Shown: positions 27,801 through 34,430, counted from the first letter of the stretch. The stretch is DNA of 36,828 nt from an uncultured Bacteroidota bacterium (GCA_903875055.1 CAIQUX010000150.1:1-36828), one strand, 5' to 3'. A program made the numbers and translations. Notes: generated by a model from the letters alone, not told the origin.

Positions 27801-28528
27801 GTGCAGCGACGTACACATGGCAACCAGGTTCTCTTACAGGTGTATCGGTAACAGTGTCACCGGCATCTACTACAACCTATACAGTGACAGGAACGAACGC
27901 ATCAGGATGTACCAATACATCAACAAGACTAATAACAGTGAATAGTTGTAATACGATACTCAATCTTAAATTATTCATTGAGGCATACTTTAAGGGAACA
28001 GGTATGGATGCTGTCTTGTTAAACCAGGGTGTTTCCCTCAGCAATACGATAACCGATTCGATACAAGTGGAACTGCGAAACACAACGGCGCCTTACAGTC
28101 TTGTGGCAAGTTTGAAGACCATTCTGAATACAAATGGCACAGCCGTCTGCACATTTGCACCGTCAGTTTCTGGAACTTATTATGTCGTTGTAAAACACCG
28201 AAATAGTGTTCAGACCTGGAGTAGCGCCGGAGTCGCAGTTGGAGGTGCCCCGGTGACATACGATTTCAGTAATTTGATTACAAAGGCGTACGGTAATAAT
28301 ATGAAGTTGGTATCGACAGTTCCAAATGTGTATGCTTTTTATTCAGGGGACATAAACCAGGATGAGAACGTGGATTTGTTGGATTTATCACTTCTTGAAA
28401 CCGATATTAATAATTTCTCGTTTGGTTATTTTGCTACCGATATAAATGGAGATGGTAACGTCGATCTGCTGGATAGTCCTACTTTGGAAAACAATATCAA
28501 TGATTTTATTTTCTCTAATCATCCTTAA
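21827..28528 (+). CDS. Giant secreted repeat protein with beta-solenoid-like and Ig-like repeats and a dockerin-like C-terminus
   Basis: This 2233-residue protein is probably a surface or secreted adhesin-like protein. It has a Sec signal peptide (MKKLLITLYVLL...LQAQ). Next is an N-terminal cap with the spaced Trp pattern WNGTVSSNWNDPLNWTP, typical of beta-helical exported proteins. Then come five and a bit 191-residue repeats rich in Asn, Gly, Thr and Ser (about residues 178-1132), a linker of about 250 residues, nine Ig-like repeats of 71-74 residues (about 1381-2040) each with a CAG...TTTYTVTG...GCT pattern, and a C-terminal region ending in two calcium-binding-like loops, DINQDENVDLLD (about 2174) and DINGDGNVDLLD (about 2204). 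That end resembles a type I dockerin and replaces the usual type IX secretion sorting domain. The ATG at 21818 would add only three residues. The role (adhesion, matrix) is inference; no enzyme domain was seen. Confidence 0.85.
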   Translation: MKKLLITLYVLLSASFILQAQTWNGTVSSNWNDPLNWTPNAVPGSGSSVTINAAPNVPKLQGSTSIGLMNMTGGSFDFNGFSLTVGGLSGINSFNNTTLLNSNVSTDIVLNINTGAASYYSQINGCIVNDKITINLTGVDIFYEGVTANTYNGDVVINVNGTLQVNLCQSTSSQFNGNLNYNRTVAGISNLFVVGGHVTGNFTYQNNVGGTSAFGNATTTSSINGTCTIDVNDPTPSVFSMLRIKNLTTGGAINVQNPLGFNLQNDSLKVTSLAIQGYRGSNYGYLLSNKVDGNVTLADDISYGSGYYTDLRNNLITGNSSFTINGSNYFYESNGTGTGSTYNGNTVYTMNGSGYLYLHQGDKSTYNGNMTINRTASGYTRAFNAGSTINGNYVYNNTASGDADFGSVSNSTYISGTVNMNVNLTSIGGFSMYRMVNQTTGGKINLQNTRGFDIKNDSLKVDSMNVISYRGNGYGYFYNNQLNGQLTLADSTSYTTGYYTNLQNNTVTGNSIFRVYGSNPFYEASALSSPNTFNGNVTIIISGSAPVYTSYQAGSTITGNFTVNRTGAGYTRMFANGTTIGGNFSYTKNASGGSDLGLLSSKTSIGGTVNINVTQTNSDPFSMFRIQNGTNGGSILVQNSQAPNVQQDTLLLASIGFMGYGGSQYANFFNNQITGNLTIQTDPGYGSGYMTYLRNNTVTGNTICTSQSSNTFFEADASGSANTFNGNVTYNGNGSGSLYISHADKSTYNGNLTINRTVGGFTKAFNFGATINGNLSYTKNVPGGSEFGNIGKKTAVSGMINMAVTQTTTDNFQLYWLVNATNGGAINVQNTSAYSIQRDSLLLTSLSVTGYAGSAYAYLYDNQITGNLTSLADATYLGGYSTYIHHNTINGNSIFTILSSNGLNEADAAASANTFNGDVTFNCDGSGALYISYGDKSTYNGNLTINRTVAGFTKAFNVGATINGNLTYTKNAAGSSEFGQGGYKTSISGTINMNVTQTIADNFNMFRIVNGTTGGSINVQDTKAFTIQQDTLKLTSLSINGYSGGGYAYLYDNQIEGDLITSDNASYVGGYATYFRNNTVSGNSNITINGTNAFNDADAGASGNTYLGNVTYSRIGSGVINVASGDTNSYGGNLVFNNAIALPINANLVKFIGSANTNIDQLGTGNIAIQNFILNKTSSAKVILNKPVLVSTLCSFVSGYINSTASNSLIFSDNVNHSGASDNSHVIGVVTKVGNDAFTFPLGNGIGYHPLAITAPAAVTDSFQAGIVLKHPSDDGYNVASKDAALLQIAPYHYWTLNQISGANSETVSLGWSIPCANTVIASLPGMAVARWNGTQWNNLGNSATTGSTSLGTVSMTGTTPTYGIFALATTSAANSWQITSVSASASTVCAGTSTTLTGAGATTYNWQPGNLSGISVIVTPLSTTTYTITGTSATGCITTATKTITVNPLPVVSTSASATTLCAGVSTTITASNANTYIWQPGSLSTNPITVSPAATTTYTVTGTITATGCTNTSTRTITVNPLPAVNTSASATTLCAGASTTITGSNANTYIWQPGSLSTNPITVTPAATTIYTVTGTNTATGCTNTSTRTITVNALPAVNTSASVSTLCAGASTTITASNANTYIWQPGSLSTNPITVIPVATTTYTVTGTNTATGCTNTATRTITVNPLPSVSTSASATTLCAGASTTITAANANTYVWQPGALSTNPITVSPAATTTYTVTGTTTATGCTNTSTRIITVNPLPAVSTSASATTLCAGASSTITAANANTYVWQPGALITNPITVSPAATTTYTVTGTTTATGCTNTSTQTITVNALPVVSTTASATTLCAGSSTTITAANANTYVWQPGALTTNPITVSPAVTTTYTVTGTTTATGCTNTFTRTITVNPLPAVSTTASATTLCAGSSTTITAANANTYIWQPGALTTNPITVSPAATTTYTVTGTNTATGCTNTSTRTITVNTLPSVGTTASATTICNGTSTTLTGTGAATYTWQPGSLTGVSVTVSPASTTTYTVTGTNASGCTNTSTRLITVNSCNTILNLKLFIEAYFKGTGMDAVLLNQGVSLSNTITDSIQVELRNTTAPYSLVASLKTILNTNGTAVCTFAPSVSGTYYVVVKHRNSVQTWSSAGVAVGGAPVTYDFSNLITKAYGNNMKLVSTVPNVYAFYSGDINQDENVDLLDLSLLETDINNFSFGYFATDINGDGNVDLLDSPTLENNINDFIFSNHP
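22358..25222 (+). repeat. Five in-frame 573-bp (191-residue) tandem repeats
   Basis: Units begin at 22358, 22931, 23504, 24077 and 24650, each at the codon for the Asn opening an 'N-x-T-x-NRT' motif; the next unit boundary (25223) still matches. The spacing is exactly 573 bp every time, with no indel. A partial earlier copy of the second half of the unit precedes 22358. Copies differ at many synonymous sites, so they are not recent duplicates. Confidence 0.9.
25967..27946 (+). repeat. Nine Ig-like tandem repeats (222-bp core period)
   Basis: Units start at 25967, 26180, 26402, 26624, 26846, 27068, 27290, 27512 and 27734. Units 2-8 are exactly 74 codons; the first and last are 71 codons and more divergent. 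Each encodes a Cys near the start (LCAG) and another near the end (TGCT), plus a central Trp (WQPG), as in secreted Ig-like/PKD-like modules. Confidence 0.92.
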
Positions 28529-28575
28529 ATAAGGAGAGGAAATTGAAGGATTGGGAGCGATTCTAATCTTTATAT

Positions 28576-28603
28576 AAGGGAGGTTCTCATCTGAGCCTCC
28601 CTT
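28576..28603 (+). terminator. Hairpin terminator after the giant repeat-protein gene
   Basis: AAGGGAGG (28576-28583) pairs with CCTCCCTT (28596-28603), and an inner CTCA/TGAG stem sits beyond a TT bulge. It lies 48 bp after the stop. The following T-run is short, so it may serve both this gene and the convergent transporter gene. Confidence 0.7.
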
Positions 28604-28655
28604 GTTACTTAATTATATCATTGGAATAAAATGGCTTTGCAGATAACGGCAACGA

Positions 28656-29918
28656 TTAGCTGATGAGCTGTAAGTAGATCAAAACAACGGCAGCAACCGT
28701 CATGATGATCATGGCAGTGAATCCAAGAATATTTGACATTTTGCTGTTTGTAAAATTCCCCATGATTTTCTTATTGTTGGAGATATGCAGGATGATGGCA
28801 ATCAATACCGGAGCCGTTAAACCATAAAGAACTGCCGCATAAATCAGTCCTTTGATTGGTGAAATGCCGATATAATTAAGAGAAAGACCCACAATCAGTG
28901 AAATGGCAATGATGATATAAAAAGCTTTAGCATCATGGAATTTTTTATCAAGTCCTTGCTCCCAACCAAACGTCTCAGTAAAAATATAGGAAAGGGAACC
29001 GCATAAAACAGGAATAGCGATGAGCCCGGTTCCGATAATGCCGATGGCAAAAAGAAGATAGGCTAAATTTCCTGCCAAAGGTTTTAATGCAATGGCCGCC
29101 TGCTCAACTGTATCTATCTGATGTATGCCACCCTTAAATAATACAGTACCGGTGGTGAGTATGATGAAATACATCACAAAGCCGGAGAAAGTCATGCCGA
29201 AATCAACATCCTGTTCCATGTCGAAGATTATTTTTTTATTGACAATCAGATGCTTCTTCTTGTTTTTCATTTCTTCCACTTCAACAGATGCTTGCCAAAA
29301 GAACAAATAAGGCGATATGGTAGTGCCAAGAATGCCGACAAGAATGGCCACGAAATCCTTGTCAAATTTGATAGTAGGAATGAATGTGGCTTTTGCGATT
29401 TCAATAAAATCCTGTTTGTATAAGAAAGGCACAACAAAATAAACCAACATGGCAATACATAAATACTTTAGTATGGATGATATTTTTTGATACGGCAGAT
29501 AGACAATTAGCCCCAGTAATAATAAGGTGAACAAGACACTAAAATACATGGCATCAATAGAAGGGAATAGTAGATTGCCAACGGCACCCATGCCAGCGAT
29601 GTCGGCGCCGATATTCATGACGATGGCTGGAAAACTAAATAGAAGCATCAGATACAAAACAGGTCTTGGATAATGTTTTTTTAGCGTACCGGTCAATCCC
29701 TGAGCAGTGACTAATCCAATTCGTGCACACATTTGTTGAATGGCGGCCATGAGCGGAAAAGCGATAATGGCTGTCCATAATGTGGCCAGTCCATACGCAG
29801 CTCCTGCTTGAGAGTAGGTGGCAATACCAGACGGATCATCGTCACTGGCACCAGTTATTAGACCAGGTCCGAGAATTTTCCAGAAACGGACTAGTTTGTT
29901 TGAAGACTTCTTTTTCAT
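28656..29918 (-). CDS. NRAMP-family (SLC11) metal ion transporter, atypical metal site
   Basis: This 420-residue protein has about 11 transmembrane helices of the LeuT-fold NRAMP family, which imports divalent metals with protons. Family membership is shown by GPGLITGASDDDPSGIATYSQAGA in helix 1 (residues 17-40) and the helix-6 segment GTTISPYLFFWQAS (198-211). The metal-site motifs differ from canonical Mn/Fe transporters. Helix 1 has DPSG (28-31) rather than DPGN, and helix 6 has T-T-I-S-P (199-203) where AxxMP is expected, so the selective methionine is replaced by Ser202. This suggests a different ion preference, perhaps Mg2+ as in NRAMP-related magnesium transporters. A candidate promoter (29928-29935) sits 10 bp upstream of the start. 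There are no obvious functional neighbours. Confidence 0.85.
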   Translation of the reverse strand: MKKKSSNKLVRFWKILGPGLITGASDDDPSGIATYSQAGAAYGLATLWTAIIAFPLMAAIQQMCARIGLVTAQGLTGTLKKHYPRPVLYLMLLFSFPAIVMNIGADIAGMGAVGNLLFPSIDAMYFSVLFTLLLLGLIVYLPYQKISSILKYLCIAMLVYFVVPFLYKQDFIEIAKATFIPTIKFDKDFVAILVGILGTTISPYLFFWQASVEVEEMKNKKKHLIVNKKIIFDMEQDVDFGMTFSGFVMYFIILTTGTVLFKGGIHQIDTVEQAAIALKPLAGNLAYLLFAIGIIGTGLIAIPVLCGSLSYIFTETFGWEQGLDKKFHDAKAFYIIIAISLIVGLSLNYIGISPIKGLIYAAVLYGLTAPVLIAIILHISNNKKIMGNFTNSKMSNILGFTAMIIMTVAAVVLIYLQLIS

Positions 29919-29927
29919 TTATGTATA

Positions 29928-29935
29928 CAAATATA
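29928..29935 (-). promoter_or_regulatory. Candidate -7 element of the NRAMP-like gene
   Basis: TATATTTG on the minus strand is an exact TAnnTTTG, 10 bp before the ATG at 29918. No good TTTG lies at the expected -33 distance. If used, the transcript would be almost leaderless. Confidence 0.4.
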
Positions 29936-30048
29936 CTCTTTAGCTTGTCTTAACGGATTTTATATTCAGGCGTTGAAAGGCTTGTCTATGGCTAAATAGC
30001 AATGGAATGAAGGCTTTTGTTTTTCACAAAAAATAAGGAAATAAAAAA

Positions 30049-30078
30049 TTTGTCATCTGCCTGCATTCAGTAACTTGC
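30049..30078 (+). promoter_or_regulatory. Candidate promoter of the DUF4175 gene
   Basis: TTTG (30049-30052) is followed after 18 nt by TAACTTGC (30071-30078), the same spacing as the desaturase promoter, but the -7 box lacks one T of TAnnTTTG. The start codon is only 8 bp further on. Confidence 0.35.
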
Positions 30079-30085
30079 GACTCGT

Positions 30086-33000
30086 ATGAACAATTATCAA
30101 TTTCTGATTGCGCGTCTGGACGCCTTTATCAGGAAATATTATGCCAACAAGTTAGTGAAGGGCGGCCTAATTTTTTTAGCCTCAGCGCTGGCTTATTACC
30201 TGGTAGTGAGTGTGGGCGAGTATTATTTCTATTTTCCATCCTGGTTACGGTATGCCTTGCTGGCAAGTTTTGTTGGATTAGGCAGTTTTGCGCTGATCTA
30301 TTGGATTATCATCCCCCTGATGCAAATGCAGAAACTGGGCAAGGTTATTTCTCACGAAAAGGCGGCTCATATCATCGGCATCCACTTTCCCAATGTGCAG
30401 GATAAGTTGCTGAACGTATTGCAACTCAAGCAACGGGTTAATGATGAAACCAGCAAGGAACTTATTGAAGCCAGTATCGAACAAAAGACAAAGGAATTGT
30501 CGCCGATCCCTTTTCAATCGGCTATCAACCTCGCAAAAAACAGGAAATACCTGCCATATGTTTTAATTCCAATTTTAGCGGTTGTGTTTATTCTTTTTGC
30601 CGCTCCGAATGTATTCAGGGATTCAGCAGAAAGGCTGTTGGCTCCATCAAAAAAGTTTGTTCCAAAAGCGCCATTTTCCTTTGAGTTACTGACCACCAAA
30701 CTGAGTGTGCCTCAATTTGAAGATATAGAAGTGGATGTGAAGATGAGCGGTAAGACATTGCCCGATAATGTAATGATCAGTTACAACGGACAAGATGTGA
30801 TGATGCAGAAGAAGGAATCAAATATTTTTACGCACACCTTTTACAAATTATCAAAAGACACAAAGTTTAATTTTTCAGCAGCCGGTTTCAGCAGTGAATC
30901 GTATGATATACATATCCTCCAAAAACCTGTGATCAAACAATTCAAAGTTTCAGTCGATTATCCTGAATACACCGGTCGAAAAGATGAAGTACTTGATAAT
31001 ATCGGTGATATCATTGCGCCACAAGGAACGACCTTGGCATGGGTATTCAGTACAGAACACACCGACAATATCGAATTCGTACTCGGAGAAGGCAAACCGG
31101 TCTCTATGGGTAAGCAAGGTTCCAGTTTTTTCTTTGGGTATAAATTCATGCGCGATACGACTTATTCAATCCTTGTTTCCAATAAACAGATTGAACGAAA
31201 GGATACCTTGCGTTACAATGTATCCGTTATCCCTGACCAGTTTCCTTCCATCAATGTGCAGCAATACAATGATTCTCTTACGGGTGATTACGTGTTATTC
31301 GTAGGAGAAGCTGGTGATGACTATGGTGTCAAAAATGTTTCTCTCAATTATTCTATTCAAAAGACAAATGAAAAAGGTGTTGCATCAGGTGCAGTAAAAA
31401 ATGGTTCAATCGCCGTTCCGATAAAGGCCGGTCCATCCGTTCAATTCAACCAATTCCTCGATATCACTCAACTTAATCTAGAAGCCGGTGACAGACTTAG
31501 TTATTATTTCTCAGCCTGCGATAACGACGGTGTCAATGGTAGTAAATGTACCAAGAGTGTGACCTTCAATTATGAGAAGCCGACTGAGAAAAAATTGGAT
31601 TCCATTTTGGAGAAAAATCAAGAACAGATCAATAAGGATCTGAATAATACAGCCAAGCAAAGTGACAAGATGGATAAGGAGATCAAGCAGATGCAAGAAA
31701 AATTGCTGCAGAAAAATGAACTGGATTGGGAAGATAAGAAGAAGATGGAAGAGATGATGGAGCGGAACGAAAACGTACAGAAGCAGATAGAAAATGTGAA
31801 GAAGAAATTCGAACAGAATAATAAACAGACGAATGAGAAAAAATATTCTGATGAGGTAAAAGATAAGCAACAGAATGTCGAGAAATTATTGGACGAACTC
31901 AAAAATAACCAGCTCGATGAACATATGAAGAAGATGGAAGAGCTGATGAAGTTGCTTGATAAGGATAAGCTCTTCGAAGAACTCAAACAAGCTGAACAGG
32001 ACAATGATCTGATGGAGAAAGATCTGGATCGTATGGTAGAAATGATGAAACAGCTCGAACGCGATATGCGGATGGAAGATATTGCCAAGAAGGCAGACGC
32101 ACTTGCGAAAAAACAGGAAGATTTAAATAAGTTAACCGACAGCGGTACCAAGACAAATGAAGAACTGAAAAAGAAACAGGATGAGCTGAACAAGGAATTA
32201 GATGAATTGAAAAAAGATATGGAGGATTTGGCCAAACTAAACGAGAGTATGGAGAATAAGAAGGACCTTGAAGACATGAAGAAGGATGAAAAAGATGCCG
32301 AGCAAAATATGGATAAGAGCTCTGAAGAACTGAGCAGTGGTAGCAGCAGTAAAGCATCCAAGTCGCAGAAAAAAGCAAAGGAAAGTTTGGATAAGTTAGC
32401 TAAGAAAATGAAAGAATCTGCAGCAGGTGGTGGTGCCGATGAATTGGAGATTGATGTGAAGGCCACAAGACAGATATTATCTAACCTGATCAGAATGTCA
32501 TTCTCCCAAGAGGATTTGATTTCGGAAGTAAAAGGGACGGCTATTTCGGATCCGAAATTTGTGCAGAATATCAAGAACCAGCAGAAATTGAAGCAAGATA
32601 CCAAAATGATCGCTGATAGTTTATTTGTACTCAGCAAGCGGCTAGCTACCTTGCCATCTACTGTTAATAAGGAAATAGATGGTATCAACCGTCACATGGA
32701 ATCAGGTATTACCTTCCTTGAACAACGTAATATTCCGCAAGCTTCAGTTGATCAGCAATATATAATGACAGGAGCTAATAATCTGGCCCTGATGCTGAAT
32801 GAAGTGTTAGAACAATTGATGAAGCAACAAGCCGAGCAAGAGAAAAAAGAAGGGAATGGTTCATGTAGCAAACCTGGTAGCAAGCCATCTAAGAAAAGCG
32901 GCAAAGGAATGGGTATGCAGCTTGGTGATATCATTACCAAACAAGAGCAATTAGGGAAAGCGATGCAGCAGCTCAAAGACAAAATGGGGAAACCTGGCAG

Positions 33001-33538
33001 TAAGCCCGGTTCAAAGCCAGGCGATAAGCCGGGTGATAAGCCAGGGGATAAACCCGGCGATAAGATGGGCAAAGAGGGTAAGCAAGGTGATAACGGTGAA
33101 AGCGAACAGGGAGGAGGGGAAAGTGAACAAATGGCGAAAATCGCTGCTCAACAATCAGCCTTGCGTAAACAATTGAATGATATCAATAACCAGTTACGTA
33201 AAGATGGCAAAAGCAATCCGAATCTGACTAAGATTCAAAGTGACATGGACAGGAATGAGACCGATATCGTGAATCGTCGTATTACAAATGATCTGTTGAG
33301 TAGGCAATCAGAAATTCTGAATCGTTTGCTTGAAGCAAAAGATGCCTTGCGTCAACAAGAACAAGGCGAGGAACGTGAATCGAATTCAGCCAAGGATATG
33401 ACCCGCGAAATTCCGCAACAACTGAAAGATATTCTGAAAAATAAACAATCAGTGATTGATTATTACAAGACAGTCCCTGCCGAATTGAAACCTTATTATA
33501 AGCAGCTGGTAGAGGATTATTTTAAGCTGGTAAAATAA
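30086..33538 (+). CDS. DUF4175 family protein: membrane-anchored, long coiled coil
   Basis: This 1150-residue protein has two N-terminal transmembrane helices (about 25-47 and 55-78), a third around 155-172, then an extracytoplasmic region of beta-type character (about 180-510) that includes VKQF-like and 'YPEYTGRKDE' segments typical of DUF4175. A very charged Lys/Glu/Asp/Met-rich coiled coil follows (about 510-770), then a helical segment and a Gly/Lys/Pro-rich low-complexity linker with six KPG(S/D) repeats near 970-992, and a final helical part with a second Gln/Asn-rich coil. The function of DUF4175 is unknown. The length and architecture fit a scaffold or envelope-spanning tether, which is inference. 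A hairpin terminator follows the stop. The long antisense frames over the coiled coil are mirror artefacts of its biased composition. Confidence 0.85.
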   Translation: MNNYQFLIARLDAFIRKYYANKLVKGGLIFLASALAYYLVVSVGEYYFYFPSWLRYALLASFVGLGSFALIYWIIIPLMQMQKLGKVISHEKAAHIIGIHFPNVQDKLLNVLQLKQRVNDETSKELIEASIEQKTKELSPIPFQSAINLAKNRKYLPYVLIPILAVVFILFAAPNVFRDSAERLLAPSKKFVPKAPFSFELLTTKLSVPQFEDIEVDVKMSGKTLPDNVMISYNGQDVMMQKKESNIFTHTFYKLSKDTKFNFSAAGFSSESYDIHILQKPVIKQFKVSVDYPEYTGRKDEVLDNIGDIIAPQGTTLAWVFSTEHTDNIEFVLGEGKPVSMGKQGSSFFFGYKFMRDTTYSILVSNKQIERKDTLRYNVSVIPDQFPSINVQQYNDSLTGDYVLFVGEAGDDYGVKNVSLNYSIQKTNEKGVASGAVKNGSIAVPIKAGPSVQFNQFLDITQLNLEAGDRLSYYFSACDNDGVNGSKCTKSVTFNYEKPTEKKLDSILEKNQEQINKDLNNTAKQSDKMDKEIKQMQEKLLQKNELDWEDKKKMEEMMERNENVQKQIENVKKKFEQNNKQTNEKKYSDEVKDKQQNVEKLLDELKNNQLDEHMKKMEELMKLLDKDKLFEELKQAEQDNDLMEKDLDRMVEMMKQLERDMRMEDIAKKADALAKKQEDLNKLTDSGTKTNEELKKKQDELNKELDELKKDMEDLAKLNESMENKKDLEDMKKDEKDAEQNMDKSSEELSSGSSSKASKSQKKAKESLDKLAKKMKESAAGGGADELEIDVKATRQILSNLIRMSFSQEDLISEVKGTAISDPKFVQNIKNQQKLKQDTKMIADSLFVLSKRLATLPSTVNKEIDGINRHMESGITFLEQRNIPQASVDQQYIMTGANNLALMLNEVLEQLMKQQAEQEKKEGNGSCSKPGSKPSKKSGKGMGMQLGDIITKQEQLGKAMQQLKDKMGKPGSKPGSKPGDKPGDKPGDKPGDKMGKEGKQGDNGESEQGGGESEQMAKIAAQQSALRKQLNDINNQLRKDGKSNPNLTKIQSDMDRNETDIVNRRITNDLLSRQSEILNRLLEAKDALRQQEQGEERESNSAKDMTREIPQQLKDILKNKQSVIDYYKTVPAELKPYYKQLVEDYFKLVK
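32990..33061 (+). repeat. Six 12-bp repeats encoding KPGS/KPGD
   Basis: The unit AARCCNGGNRRT is repeated six times in frame inside the DUF4175 gene (two KPGS, then four KPGD), making a flexible, proline/glycine-rich charged linker. The third bases vary between copies. Confidence 0.85.
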
Positions 33539-33564
33539 ACGCATATAAAATCAATACAGGATGA

Positions 33565-33590
33565 CTCTCGATGATCGAGGGCCCTTTTTT
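33565..33590 (+). terminator. Rho-independent terminator after the DUF4175 gene
   Basis: CTCGA (33567-33571) and TCGAG (33575-33579) form a stem with a TGA loop, extended by a T-G and a C-G pair, followed by GCCC and six T residues (33585-33590). It lies just before the stop of the convergent gene. Confidence 0.75.
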
Positions 33591-33594
33591 ATGA

Positions 33595-34035
33595 TCAATT
33601 GATCTTCTTGAACTTCATATCGATACTAGGACTCAATCCTAGTCCGATGGTTAGTCCTGAGAACTTATATTGAACCGAATTGATCGATTTTTGCACCGCA
33701 TTGGCCTTGAACAAGGCAACGAGGATTGCATATAAAATAGCTTTATCCTTGTTCTCTACAAGCAACTTTTCCTCTTCTTCGTCACTGATATTACGTTCCT
33801 GATCAAGGCTTAATTCAAAGGTCGGTGGGATGGCAAGGTTCACTGCAATCTCGGTGATACTATATCCAGTTCGTTGAAATACCTCAGAAGAGTTTTCGAT
33901 CTGCGACCACGCCTCATTGATCTTGTCAATGCCGTACTCCTTCAGGCTGCCAAGTACATCGCGATTGATGAGGTTGGTGGCGTTTTCTGAAAGCTTTGAT
34001 AATTTTCCTTTAGCGGATTCAAATATGTTGTCCAT
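33595..34035 (-). CDS. Small hypothetical protein
   Basis: I do not recognise this 146-residue protein. It has no signal peptide or transmembrane helix. The first ~50 residues look helical and amphipathic (FESAKGKLSKLSENATNLINRD), followed by a beta-like stretch (YSITEIAVNLAIPPTFELSL), an acidic patch (ISDEEEEKLL), a hydrophobic helix (AILYAILVALFKANAVQK) and a strand-rich C-terminus (KFSGLTIGLGLSPSIDMKFKK). The mixture suggests a compact cytoplasmic protein. It lies after the atpC terminator, on the same strand but in a separate unit. The ATG at 34035 has no SD sequence, as usual here. The uninterrupted frame and ordinary composition support a real gene. Confidence 0.65.
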   Translation of the reverse strand: MDNIFESAKGKLSKLSENATNLINRDVLGSLKEYGIDKINEAWSQIENSSEVFQRTGYSITEIAVNLAIPPTFELSLDQERNISDEEEEKLLVENKDKAILYAILVALFKANAVQKSINSVQYKFSGLTIGLGLSPSIDMKFKKIN

Positions 34036-34078
34036 GGCCTTGAGATATTAAAGGGCAAATTTAACAGGTTTCAACGAA

Positions 34079-34104
34079 AACGACCCGCATTCCTGCAGGT
34101 CGTT
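34079..34104 (-). terminator. Terminator of the atpD-atpC operon
   Basis: AACGACC (34079-34085) pairs with GGTCGTT (34098-34104), and GCA (34087-34089) pairs with TGC (34094-34096) around TTCC, leaving one C/A mismatch. Read on the minus strand, it lies 26 bp after the atpC stop and is followed by TTTTC. Confidence 0.7.
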
Positions 34105-34129
34105 AAAAAAATAAATATGTTTTCTGATT

Positions 34130-34384
34130 TTAGGCTACAGTCTCTGCACCTTCAATTAACACGATTGTTTTGTTACTGTTCATTTCTACAAAGCCACCTT
34201 CGATATTGTATATTTCCGAACTGTTCTTGTCCTTCAATATCTTCAATTGACCTTTTCCTAAAGCCGCAACAATAGGTGCGTGATTGTCAAGCAATTCAAA
34301 ATATCCGGCTACGCCTGGCAATAATACGCCGTATACATCGCCATTGAATATTTTTCGTTCCGGTGTAAGTATGTCTAAATGCAT
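34130..34384 (-). CDS. atpC: F0F1 ATP synthase epsilon subunit, short form
   Basis: This 84-residue protein matches the N-terminal beta-sandwich of the epsilon subunit, which sits in the central stalk and couples rotation to catalysis. Recognisable segments are LDILTPERKIFNGDV at the start, GYFELLDNHAPIVAALGKGQLKI (about 27-49) and IEGGFVEMNSNKTIVLIEG near the end. The C-terminal helical hairpin that inhibits ATP hydrolysis in E. coli is absent; the frame simply ends after the beta domain. Short epsilon subunits are frequent in Bacteroidota, so this is probably natural rather than a truncation. It normally follows atpD directly. Here a 435-bp unit with a four-helix-bundle gene separates them, ending 6 bp before the atpC start. 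Confidence 0.92.
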   Translation of the reverse strand: MHLDILTPERKIFNGDVYGVLLPGVAGYFELLDNHAPIVAALGKGQLKILKDKNSSEIYNIEGGFVEMNSNKTIVLIEGAETVA

Positions 34385-34390
34385 ATTGTT

Positions 34391-34425
34391 GAGATTAGAG
34401 ATGTGAGAGTAGAGATATGAGATTG
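34391..34425. repeat. Left heptad array of the inserted unit (5 x GAGATNN)
   Basis: Five consecutive 7-bp units read GAGATTA, GAGATGT, GAGAGTA, GAGATAT and GAGATTG on the plus strand. The array begins 6 bp before the atpC start codon and ends 5 bp before the four-helix-bundle stop codon. It is the inverted counterpart of the array at 34791-34825; the outer 18 bp match it at 16 positions. Confidence 0.85.
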
Positions 34426-34430
34426 ATAAC

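Noticed and set aside
26181-27823. Several alternative-frame and antisense frames over the Ig-like repeats
   Set aside because: They repeat with the same 222-bp period and have unnatural compositions (Arg/Leu/Gln-rich or Cys/Arg-rich), so they are shadows of the repeat-protein gene.
28348-28528. Type IX secretion C-terminal sorting domain in the giant protein
   Set aside because: The tail shows paired calcium-loop-like motifs and lacks the usual beta-strand domain with a conserved Lys/Gly ending.
31618-32688. 356-residue antisense frame over the DUF4175 coiled coil
   Set aside because: It is a Ser/Phe/Leu-rich mirror of Lys/Glu-rich codons, with no domain and no promoter. The plus-strand frame is far longer and coherent.
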